From positions 19,592,001 to 19,656,000 of the forward strand of contig CM038915.1 in NCBI GenBank assembly GCA_021904315.1: 64,000 nucleotides of DNA, read 5' to 3'. The position numbers and the translations under genes were made by a program. Shown here one piece after another: positions 48,414 through 59,545 of this stretch. The notes beneath the pieces are model-generated. The model was not told the DNA's origin and did not search any database. It worked only from the letters and a program-made list of their open reading frames with translations. Source of the stretch: Sphagnum magellanicum (Eukaryota > Streptophyta > Sphagnopsida > Sphagnales > Sphagnaceae). Every line of letters begins with the position of its first letter. Positions within the stretch are counted from its first letter, which is position 1.

Positions 48414-48772
48414 GTTTTCACAGAAATCTGACTCTACCTCTGTCTCTATCTCTCTCTCTTTCTTCCCACCGAGGTTCAGTACATGACCCTGCAAAAATAT
48501 TTCCACCGTCCGTCCGGAGTGAGCAGGTGCTGAGTGTAAAAACCCCGGCTGCATGTAAGAGGGAGAGGAGGAGGAGGAGGAGGAGCAGAAGCCACTTCTG
48601 GTGGCAGCACATGGAAGGTCACCTGGAAGGTCACCGACGCTAGAACCAATGAGTCCGGGCTGGATGGATGACTGGACGGATTCAGGGGAAGCCGACCAAA
48701 CGCACGGCTTCAAGGGAAGCTTCATTTGGTCGGGACCATCGGTCGAGATCATCGTTCGTTTACTATATAGGA

Positions 48773-49345
48773 TATGTAATATCAGTACCGATGATTCTTG
48801 TAGGGCAACATGCATTAATTAGTATTAGAGAGCGTACCCACTCGCCAATAAAAGCGTACTGAATTATGACGGTTGTCAGAAGTGAGGACAGTCGGCACTC
48901 CATGCCAAGCCTCAACAACAAAGTGAATCCTTGAACGTAAACGATCTCATGGATGATGATTCGCTGTCATTTAAGTGGGTTAAGTAGTGTTCCAGGTCTG
49001 ACATTCGGCATCACGGCGAGAAGTGGGTTGACAGGTCCATTTGGAGGAAGCTTGTTGCATAGGATGCGTTCAATGCAACACACCCATTGAGTAGCTTGTC
49101 ACCTTCTCGGCGACTACAAACCTCCAGCTTCGATAAAGCTAGCCTACAGGGCCCACAGTCAACAATCACCCACCAGCTCACATCCACTCGACGTCTCTTA
49201 TTATGCAGTTGTGGATGAACCTCAACTGAGTTCATATTTGGTTTCGTCTGGGTAATCAATTTTGTAGGAAATAGGTCTCATGTGTAGGTAGATAGTGAGG
49301 AAAATAGGGAACTACTATGTATGTAGATAGTTTGTACATACTCCA
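48773..49345. other. right flank of the Helitron block, possible coding remnant
   Basis: The stretch 48,800-49,260 has a more balanced base composition than the host DNA around it. On the minus strand 49,259-49,011 is open for 82 codons and another frame reads QWVCCIERILCNKLPP and then MPNVRPGTLLNPL. I cannot assign either to a family. It may be a worn gene or transposon piece. Confidence 0.3.
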
Positions 49346-49573
49346 GGGCTGTTTTTATTACCTACCTACTAACAACCTGCTTGTGGGTTGTTCACAGTGA
49401 ACCAGTACCCACCAGCGCACCATGAAGGATGGATGATAAGTGGTCAGGAAACAGTTTTCTGTTGGATTCCAGTTCCTTAGCTAACCATGGTAGTTGGCTC
49501 AGTTGCTTTTTTTTTTACTACCTACCTAATAACAACCCACAAGCAGGTTGTTAGTAGGTAGTAAAAACAGCCC
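49346..49573. mobile_element. MITE-like element with 45-bp TIRs
   Basis: Ends GGGCTGTTTTTATTACCTAC and GTAGGTAGTAAAAACAGCCC are inverted, and the match runs on through ACTAACAACCTGCTTGTGGG. Size 228 bp, no coding. The GGGCTGTTT start and a TTA on the right recall PIF/Harbinger MITEs, but the left flank is CCA, so a 3-bp target duplication is not confirmed. Confidence 0.6.
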
Positions 49574-50394
49574 TTACCTAGTAGTTATCTATTTTCCTAC
49601 CTACCTATATGAAACCTATTTCTTCCAGAATTGGTTACCAAGGTGAAACCATATACAAACTCAGTTGAGGTTCATAAAGTTTAGAGTTTGGTAATGGACT
49701 TGCCCGGAGGCAAGATTTTTTTTTAAAAACCGCACTTTTATTTTACAAGAGAAATATGTGTAGAGTACAGTGTTTTTTATCAATTTTATTTTAAAATTTT
49801 ATTTATGTGGTTTCACAAGTTGGCGATTATTTCATTTTTTTCATCATTTTTTGTTGTCTAATTTATAATTTAAAACTAAAAATTTCAAATTTTTCTTTCG
49901 AATTTTTTTGTCACCAATAGGATATAATTTGCCCCCAAAAAAAAATTCACTGGTAGCATAACACCCCATGGCCAGTGTGAAACCAGCACTGGTATCTTCA
50001 TCTTCTTGAGTACGGCCTTTTAGTGGTAGGCAAACCCTGAGGCCATGGGCTTTACCAGAATAAGGGTCCATGTAATGGAGTAATCTTTAATTTAATGGAG
50101 TACCTTAGTGCCTAAGCTGGTTCAGTGCCAAGGTGCCTAATAATAAAAAATTTCATTTACTTTCAGCAATAAAAATAATAATAATTTTACAATTTGGCAA
50201 TTCCTAAATTGCCTAGGTACTAGTGTATGTAAACCCCATAAAGTTTTGTGCAACATGGACACTTGCAAGAAAGATGGGAAGAAAAGGAATGGAATCCTAA
50301 ACAACATTAGATTTCATTTACTATCAAGGGAATGAAAATTGTGAGTACAATAATGACTCGAGCTTTGTGATGTAGCCAAAGTGGTGATCATCTA
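49574..50394. other. intergenic DNA
   Basis: Up to about 49,680 this continues the dispersed repeat shared with 29,735-30,065. From there on it is AT-rich with no gene recognised. Confidence 0.45.
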
Positions 50395-50640
50395 CAAAAA
50401 GATTTAGCCAAATTTAGCTATAGACCAGATGAGAAAGTAGAAAATTTAAGAACTTTTTTTTATAAAAATTGGCTACCTGCTGGAACTTGTCATAAAAATC
50501 CCCAGATTTTTATAAGAAAATTTTCTCCAAAATATGGTGAATTAGGACCGGTTTTTGTAACAAAATCCTTTGTCAATTGCATGTGTTGAAATCATATATT
50601 TTTCAGGTAGAGAAAATGAAAAAAAAATTCTGCAAGAAAA
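50395..50640 (+). repeat. diverged single arm of the 22-kb foldback family
   Basis: The order of words (GGCTACCTGCTGGAACTTGTCA, then AAATC...AGATTTTTAT, then AAATCCTTTGTC..TTG, then AACACTGA) matches the left arm at 22,099-22,274. It is clearly more diverged and no inverted partner was found nearby. Confidence 0.5.
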
Positions 50641-50942
50641 CACTGACTACAATAAGAAAAAGTGGAGATTGAGGAAAAGAAAATACATTAGTCCTAGTTC
50701 AATTGCTAACACCAAAGAAGTGATGTATGTAATCTTTTTACCATAAACTAATAATAAGGACTAGATGTTCAATACCGACACGCCTAGTAGAATAGGAGTG
50801 GGAATGGGAAGTGGGTCAGCAGGGGTGGAACCCGAGAGGTACCCAACAATTTTGCTTGCTATCGGGAAATGATAAAATGAAAGCACCCAAATAAGGGAGA
50901 GAAAAAGATACGATGGGCAAGGACCAAGTATGGGTATTCATT

Positions 50943-51275
50943 AAGGCCCACTTTAGACAAGGGTCCAGGGTCCAATTTCCTAGGAATTTGAAGCAAATTG
51001 AATCCTTAAGTTGGACTGTACCTTGGTCCCTAGCCTGATTCTTGCTTCTCTAAATAGAGAGCTCTCCTTTTAGCACTGCATTTTTTGATCCAAACCAATT
51101 GATTTTCCCTCCAAAACAGGTGCCATGTAGGTTTGTTTAGCCTCACTCAATTTGCCACTTTTTGGTCTTGGACCCTTGTCAAAAGGCCTTGGGACCAATT
51201 TAAAGCTTTCGACCAATAAGATTGCTTGAATTCATTGGTCCCTGGACCTTGGACCCTCATCTAAAGTCGCCTGAA
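50943..51275. mobile_element. MITE, hAT-type TIRs (copy 2, 333 bp) with 8-bp flank repeat
   Basis: The left end TAAGGCCCACTTTAGACAAG is inverted against the right end ATCTAAAGTCGCCTGAA. Flanks GTATTCAT (50,935-50,942) and GTATTTAT (51,276-51,283) differ by one base and form a likely 8-bp target duplication, as made by hAT transposases. The interior is related to parts of 14,239-14,975. No coding. Confidence 0.7.
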
Positions 51276-51283
51276 GTATTTAT

Positions 51284-54200
51284 GAATATCATGAAAGGAT
51301 GCTTTTCCAAAAGCATGTCCCCATGAAACTTCCGTATGAGTCACGAAGAGCCTCCATGAAATGATGCCTTCATGAAGCTTCTATGTAGAGTTGAATGGAA
51401 CCAATCTACTGGCCAGAGTGAACAAGCACCACCAACCGAGGGGTGCACCATGCAAGATGGACGGTACGGTATGTGGACAAGAAACACTTTTTCCTTCTCT
51501 TCTTGTTCCATAGCTAACATGGTGGAGGTCAGCTTATGATGTACTAACCATCCACATGTTCTGTAGCTGCATATCCTGCCATGTCCTAATGATCCACTCA
51601 GAAGTTTGTAGTGATTGCTTTGAAAAACAGAGCCTTCTGGAGGACTCTGTGGTCTGTCAGCTGTGGCCAAAGAGGTCAGGAGGGAGGTAGGTGGTTTGGC
51701 AGGTGATAATGGAAAACTGATCTACATAGATCTGATTGTACAAAAAAGCAAACACACAAACCAAAACAAATACACACACACACACACACACATATATATA
51801 TTGGCATAGACTTTTGTAATTTCATGGTTCCAAGGGTTTTAGGATATGTCTTACTTGGAAATATGGTTTTTAAAATTCATGAATCAAACTCAATTGGGAT
51901 TTCATTTTTTTTGTTTTCATAAGTGAAAATCGTAAGCAACCTTGTCAACCATCTTGTGCTCTTGTCATTATCAGGTCGATCATGGTGTCCTCGATGAGCC
52001 TTGCAGAATTAGCCACCAAAGGCCTGTTCCTGCCATGAACCACAGGTTACTCATCATCACCTTGCAAGTCAAGGGAAGGGAACTCCCCCAAATTAGCATG
52101 GTTAGGCACCCGGGGAAGGGCCCAATCAGCCCCCCAATGCATGCATGCATGCTCTTTACATACGAAGAACAACACAATGATATTTTATATGAAACATCAT
52201 GTTTCCAAAAGATTTTGTCATGTTTGACAGGCTTTATTGTTATCTTTGACGAATTTGGCACATTTTGGACTTCACTGCAAGTTGCTCCCCAAATGTACTC
52301 ATATTTAAGTTAGCAATTATTATAGAAAGACACAAAGGCTGCCAGCCTCCAGGACCCAGGTCCCAAGTTTAGCTTCTTATGAAAATGAGCCACAATAGGC
52401 TATGACATTTTATTTGGGACCTATTGCAGCTCTCTCAGCTTAGACTTTTGACAATTGGGTCATGGGGTTCATGTGGGATGGGATTGTACCAAAGAAGAGG
52501 GAGGTATCGAGACTCCTTCCTTGAACCATAAAATCAATTACACTTCCTTTACATCAAATAAATAAATAAAGGAAAAACAAGCAGCAAGAGAACAAAAAGA
52601 AAACAGGAAAAAGAAAGGATCAAAGTCCAAACAAAAGTTCACACTCCAAAGTGCAGAATGTACAAGGGGGAACCCTATGAAGAGAAATCACTAAACCTAA
52701 ACCATCACCAATAACACAAAGCAAATCGTGCAAGGAGATGGGCGAAAAAGCTGGAAGGACAACCCAGAGTCCTTATATCTACTCAGTTTACAGAGAACAA
52801 CAAACAACAAACAGAGGTGGAAACCTATGGAATAAGCCTAATTATATTTCTAATCTAAGGCACATTATGGATGAGCACTTTGCAGAGTTTATTCTCTAAT
52901 AAGGTATCATGGTTTGTCAGAATTGTTCCACAATAAAAGAATCCCAGTCACAAACATCTCAGATTTTCCTTGCAAAAGTTCGCTTACTACAATACCTCAA
53001 TGGTAAATTATCATCCCTTACAATACCTCAATGGTAAATTATCATCCCTCTCTCAGTATGAATCACACCTCCTGACTTCAACAGTTCTCATATATTCAAC
53101 AACTGGTGAAGCTCGGAAACTTGATCTCCACCTTTCCCCCAAAGTTCAGACAAGAAAGGAGAAAAACCCTCTTTGTAAAGTTCTGCAACAATATGAATGA
53201 CAGAATTCCCTCAAGCAAATTTCATACTTTCCCTCACTCAGACTATGCAACTTTTGAAATTTCCACCAAAAGGTATCTCATTCCTTCCCAAATACAAAGA
53301 AAACAGACACCCCAATAACCTCAAGTATATTAAGCTTGAGGCTGTGAAGACGATTTTAGGCCAGTTTTTCAAACTTGTTAAAGACTTTCATCATTTCCTA
53401 ATGTGCCTTTATTCTAAAACATCTACCTATCTCCATGTGTCTAACCTAATCCTCCATACACAACAAAAGAATTCTAGAGAATTTCAAAGATCAACATAGG
53501 GTAACACCATCGCCTTAAGACAACAAACTATGCTAAAGTTCCAAGGAAAATTGTGTTTAGCTTCCCCACAATATGAACACATCCCCTTCTAGCAATTTGC
53601 TTCCACTTAAGTCTTCCTTGCATTCTTCACATCATAAATTGCCTTTGACAAATAGTGCACACCCAAAGAGAGAAGATTTGCAAACATATGAAGACATACA
53701 GAAGCACCAACATTCCCTCATCACAAGCTCCTTCAAGAAGAAGAAGGACAAACACAAGGAAATCGCTTGCAACAAACAAAAAATAACATTATAACACATA
53801 AAAATAACATTGTAAATAAGTTCAACTAAGCTTTCATGCTTCACATGAACATCAACTGGTAAAAGTTTTGGCATTTTTTTTGCATGCCACCATCAATTTT
53901 CTATCTTTCATCCATTAGGTTAAATTTTCATCCAACATTTTCCAAATGCAATTTGATGCCACATGACATCCATTGATATCATATATGTAGAATGAATGTG
54001 GATGAACATGTGATGTCATGGCATTTGGAGTTTCACCCAAAGGTTGAATTCAATGTTGGGCAGGTGTTCACTTTAGCAATTAAGAATCATCCCTTTTGGT
54101 TCTAATTAATAAGAGTTGAACCAAAACTAAGTTTGCTATTTAAAATTGGAACATGTTCTAAAACAAGAATTGGAACCTAATTTTATTTTCTAAAAGAACC

Positions 54201-54747
54201 AGACTTATAACTAGGTTCTTGATCTAAGTGTGGAACCATATAATTGAGATATTTGATAAACAAATGTGACTAAAATCAAGGGTTACCCAACAATGAACCG
54301 TTGGTTTTAATATAGGTTAGTAAAAACTAGATTGAAACCTAGTATGAATTTCAAAATTGGACCCAAATTTTACATTTTTGAAAAATTAGAACTAGAAGCA
54401 AATTCCCAATTCCATTTATGTGTGGAGTTGGAATTAAAATCAAGATAGTTCTAATTTATTTTTAGAATCGCAATCAAAGTTTCTTCATTAAAGAAAATAA
54501 ATGACTAAAAATTAGATGAAATGAGTTGAATTCCTTGTTCAAGAAATTTCTCGAAAGATCAAGTATCACAAGTCGTATCCAATGTGTATTCTTTTTAATC
54601 ATTTAGTCCCACATATAACCTTTACCTTTCATTGCCCACCAGCTCAAATTATGGTGATAAGCTCGAGCTTCCTTTGATGTGCTGTTTTTTTTTCAATCTC
54701 AAATCGTTGATATTATTGATTTTTTTCTTGAAATCATGGTGTGTGTA

Positions 54748-54780
<33 letters not shown>

Positions 54781-55526
54781 TCTGGTTTTTGGTTTTGAAA
54801 GTTTGGCCAAATTTTCCAAATTTTTAGTATTTTTTTATGTACAAAAAAAATTCAATTTTTTAATTAAAAAATTTCTTTAGTGTTACAATTTTCCCCAAAA
54901 AAATGTTCCTTGATATCTATATTGTCAATATCAAACAACTGTTTTTTAGGTCTTGCATTAAAATTCTTATTTTTCTTCATAAATAATTTATATTTTGTTT
55001 GTTGGCTATTTGACTTGTATAATGGTTTTTGGGAATGTGTGTGTGTGTGTAAATCTTGATAATATAAATCAATATTATATACAGTAAAAGCTTGATGGAA
55101 AAAAAATCTATTGTATGGGTTATGTAAATTTTAAAAACATTAATGTCATTAAATGTCTAAAAAAAGTTACCTATGAATTCATCTTAACTTCTTTCTAATC
55201 TAAAACATAAACTGATTTTGATTTTACTATGATTATGACTATTGATTATTTATGTCCATTCAATTTGTACCAAATGTGTAGAGTGCAAATTTTTACTTCC
55301 ATGAACCCATCATAAAAATGTGTTCAATACAAGCTTATTAATCTCATGGTTGAAGAAGTCAATAGTTTAAAATCAAGACTCAAACTCTAAACTACAATTA
55401 TTTGGCCCATGATTTTAAATTATAATTCCTTGGCATGATTCATGACTTTTTTTCAAAGTAATCACTAGTTTTTTTAAACCTTTAAAAGGTAGTTTTTAAA
55501 AATGATTCATGGTTATTACATTTTTA

Positions 55527-55559
<33 letters not shown>

Positions 55560-57438
55560 TCCCATTTCATAATGAATGGGTTATTTATAACTTATAATAG
55601 TGATATAAAAAAAATCATCATTCAATATAATACATGGCTAGTGGGTGGGGTGGGGGAACATGGATACCAGGCGAATATGTAATATGTCAAAAAGTGTATA
55701 TCAAATTGACATTCATCATATATTAAACAATGTCTATTTCAACATAAAAATTTCAAAAAAATAAAGAGCATTATAAAGTTGAAAAACTCGTAATTAGTTC
55801 AAGTTTTGAATATATCATATACCAAGTTTCAACAAAGGTTTGATGAATTAAAACAACCTTCTTTTTTAAATTCCAAAAGTGCAAATTGATGACACCATGA
55901 AGTTGATCGATTAATGTAGGTGTGAGTTATGGTGGTGATTCATACTATGTAAAAATTCAATTTCATGTTTTCACTAAAAAAATAAATTTTTTTTTTCTTA
56001 GTAACAAGTTAAAGACAACCAAAAAGTAGCTTGCTACCAATAAGGACCAATGCAAGGGATGTATGAAAACAATTAGAGGGAAAATGAGTGAGGAACTCAC
56101 AACATGGTTTGGGTTATAATAAAGTTTTCTTTGTTTTCAACACAAATTGAAACCTAGATAATCATCTTAAAACTTGAAATGATTTCAATTAATTTGGATT
56201 CACTCATCATTAATCATGTATTAAGTGCATGATATAATAACAAGTTCAACATGTAAGGTTGTTTTGGAGAACCTTGAGCCTACACATTGTGCTTTGATTA
56301 GTTTCCACAATGAATTTGGTGAACCAACAAACCTTTGCTACAACTCCTTGATGTTCATCACCACATTTTTAAATTTTTTGTTTTTTTGGAACACATGAAC
56401 ATAGCCATTCCAAGAATAACATTGATTACATCCATAATTTCCCCAACAAGTTTGGTCAAAGTGGATGTCCTAAAGCTCATCCTACCAAATGCATATACAC
56501 ATTGTCTCTAACCATCCAACTTAAGTACCAATCAATGAAAGTCTATAAAAAACAATCATTACATTCTATGAAAATGTAACAATTCAACATTTTAAAAGAC
56601 CTTGAATTGATAGTGCAATCAATTTAAATTGGCATGTTATAAATAGTTTTAAAATTAGAAACCAAAGAATTAAGAAACAACACCAAATGCATTTGTGATC
56701 CAACAATGTGTATCCAAGAAAACCATAGTTATTTTATGCACATTGCACAAGAAACACAATAACATGCTTGAAAAGTGCCATACAAGAGAGGTAGGCAATC
56801 CTTGTTAAATTCAATTATGGCCACATACACAATGGTGTCAATTGTTGGATGTAAAAATAGGGCAAGAACATGTATTTAACATCTATTACTAAAGGCATGC
56901 CTTGAATTTCATAAATTTTACACAACTTTCACATCACTTGTGTGTAAGAGTCTAATAATGTTCTTCCTCTTTTTGAAGGGCTATGGCATTGTTTGTATAG
57001 AATGTGTTGGACTCTTTACAACCAATATTAGTAGTCTTTCATTCCATGACAACTTGAGGTCCTTATTCTTGTGCTACCGATGCAACAAACTAATAACATG
57101 CTCCAATAATTAAATTGACAAATCATGTTGATTTTTGACACATCCAAAGCTTAGCTCAATATTCGCATATTGGAAAACCTCAAATAATCAAACCCTTACA
57201 TAGAGAGAAGGAGATAATTTGAAATTCAAAGGAAAAGTATAATACAAATGTTATTTGAAGAAATAACATATCCACCAAAACTTTTGTTATTCAATAAAGG
57301 GTTAAAACAATCATTACATGATTGCACGGAAGTAAACAAGAAAGATATTTTAATGTTCACAACTAGGCATAAAACGTAGGAAAAAAAAAGTTGTCATTAA
57401 AAAAGAAGATATTGCTTAGATTCAAAAGGGGAAAAATG
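51284..57438. other. intergenic DNA with microsatellites, no gene seen
   Basis: Simple repeats: (CA)n at 51,771-51,792, (TG)n then (TA)n at 54,740-54,780, and (GT)n at 55,529-55,558. A 34-base sequence is repeated in tandem at 52,986-53,052 (AATACCTCAATGGTAAATTA). Open frames are short and lack any domain. I see no RNA gene. Confidence 0.5.
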
Positions 57439-58438
57439 CAAGGTTGCCAACATCCCTTTTTTGGGGAATGTCCTTAGAACATAAGGGGCTTCCCAAATAA
57501 GGTGTCCTTGGTAACTTTTAAGTTTAGAAACGTCTTATTTAGGCTTGGGAAATGATAGAGACATGTTTGGGGGATGATAAAGACAATAAAAAGACAATGG
57601 GCAATCATGGGGACAATGAAATGACACCAAGGGATGTTGAAAACATGCCAAGGATGTTGGGCGATGTCAAGGAAACATCAAGGATGTCAAATAACACAAG
57701 GGAAATAATGGAGATGTTGGGCAAAATCAAGAAAATGCCAAGACATTGGGATTTTTTTAAAGCAACAATGAAAGGATGTTGAAAACATGTCAAAGATGTA
57801 AAGCAACACCAAAAAGTAAATTGGGGGTGTTAAGTAGTGTTGATAAAAACACCAAGAACATAAAAAAATAAAATCATGGGCAATGACAAAGGATTTCAAA
57901 AACATGTCAAGGATGTTGAGTAACACCAAGGAGATGACAAGGGGGTGTTGGGAAATGTTAGGAAAACTCCAAAAAACATTTAGGAATTTTTTTGGGGTAA
58001 TAATGAAGGATGCTAGGAAAACACCAAATAGTGCCAAGGAGATGTTAGGGGACATCAAACAATGTTGAAAAAACTCTAGAAGATGTCAAATGGACCTAAA
58101 AAAACTTGAGCAAGTGCAAAGCAACATTGAAAAAAATTCAAAAGATGATGAGGACAACAAGAAAACATGAGAAAAATGTTGAACAATGTGAGGAAAATGA
58201 TGGAGGATGTCAAGTAATGCAAATAAAACCATCAAATAGAGCTGAAAAAACACCAAATAACATTGGGAAGATGTTAAAGGACAACAAGAAGAGGCAAGTT
58301 TGAACAAAGAAAAAACTTTCCATAGAAATGTTTTAAAATAATTATTTCTACCATAGATGTTTGGAGGGATGTTAAGATGTTTAGGAATGTCCCAAATACA
58401 TCCTTAGCCAAGGGACATCCTTCTTAGCAACCTTAAAA
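57439..58438. mobile_element. degenerate repeat block between weak inverted ends
   Basis: About 1 kb of purine-rich, loosely repeated words such as AAGGATGTTG, GGGCAATGTCAAG, AAAACATGTCAA and CACCAAGGAGATG. The outer edges are weakly inverted: AAGGTTGCCAA at 57,440 and TTAGCAACCTT at 58,424, followed inward on both sides by ACATCC/GGATGT words. This could be a non-autonomous DNA element made largely of subterminal repeats, as in CACTA relatives, or a simple minisatellite. No target duplication was identified. Confidence 0.4.
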
Positions 58439-58984
58439 AGACCATGTTTTGATGATTATACAAGGAATAGTTTACATTACATTAGCTTGTTAATGATGAA
58501 AATGTCAAAAAAAATTAACACAACGACTAAATTATGGGAGGCAATAAAAATAATTTCATGATGATGTTGTACATTTGATGGCAAAACATGGAAATGTCAA
58601 CAACATGCAAATACATGATAGAATACAAATGAAGCATGGAAAGGTGATGACAAGAATGAACTATTATGAAATATTTGTTGCATAATTGTACATATATGTT
58701 ATAAACACTAAGAAATGCCATAAGAAAAAATCAACAAGAAGGATGGATCACATTACATCAACAAAAATATTTGACATACAAACTTCAAGAGTTTAATATG
58801 TCAAATTGCAATCTTATAAGCACACATATGCCATCAAGCGTTCATTTGAATAAAGAGGATTGTCCTACTACATATGAATTAATGGATATTACAAGTTGAT
58901 ATCCTTATTCATAAATTGTTGAAACTTCTTAATACATGCAATTGTAAATTCAAAATTAGATTGTGTTTATGTTGTGAATAATTG

Positions 58985-59545
58985 AACACAATATCTTACA
59001 AATCCAAGCCCATCACACATTCAAATTACAAAAAGAATATTGTGCTATATCAAAGGTACATTAACCTTGGGGATAACATACCAACAATTGCCAAATGGTG
59101 ACATTTTACATGGTTTTTCTAATGTTGATTGGGCAAGTGATAAAAAAACTTGCAGATTCACATTTGGTTATTATTTCATATTGGCTAATGGTGTGATTTC
59201 TTGGGGCAACAAGATGGAGTTAGTCACATTGTCTTCAACACAGTCAAAATGCATGGCATTAGCAAAGGCCATCACTAAAGCAATTTGGCTTTGAAAATTA
59301 TTGAATGAAATTGATTTTTCATAATAAAATCCAACCACAATTTTTTGTGACAATCAAAGTGCAATAACCTAATTGAAAATCACAAGTATTATTCAAAAAA
59401 TAAACATGTGGAAACTCAATATCACTTCACACAAGAAAAGGTACCTAAGAAACAAATTTAACTCAAGTATGTTTCAATATCAAATTTGACAATTGATGTT
59501 TTAACAAAATCTTTTCCAAGAGACAAACACATCCAATGTATTTAA
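58985..59545 (+). mobile_element. Ty1/copia retrotransposon fossil (end of pol, RNase H)
   Basis: A fragment of an LTR retrotransposon of the copia superfamily. Recognisable words are YIKGTLTLGITY, DWASDKKT and TLSSTQSK, typical of the RNase H region at the end of pol. Only the 3' part of pol is seen; no LTRs, gag, protease, integrase or primer site were found. It is broken in several places and strongly diverged, so it is old. Confidence 0.8.

Larger units (their letters stand above)
41486..48772 (-). mobile_element. Helitron H1, 7,287 bp, transposase-bearing
   Basis: A rolling-circle DNA transposon with both ends. The 5' end is TCCTATATAG at 48,772 with A as the outer neighbour; the 3' end is hairpin GTGCATTATGCAC, then GGGGCACACACTAG, ending at 41,486 and followed by T, so it keeps the A|T insertion rule. 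From 5' to 3' it holds a GACGGA-rich subterminal zone, a captured ISY1 start (48,413-48,221), polypurine repeats with a duplicated 200-bp block (47,094-47,300 and 47,565-47,780), the Rep frame (46,356-44,002) and the helicase frame (44,194-41,663). The GC-rich coding half stands out against the host DNA. One frame break separates Rep from helicase. Confidence 0.93.

Noticed and set aside
51341-52313. Open frames of 93-123 codons at 51.3-52.3 kb
   Set aside because: They overlap on opposite strands, show no conserved motif and have no splice or promoter context that I can support.
57552-58307. Open frames rich in Asn, Lys and Met around 57.5-58.3 kb
   Set aside because: By-products of the degenerate purine-rich repeat block; both strands are open at once.
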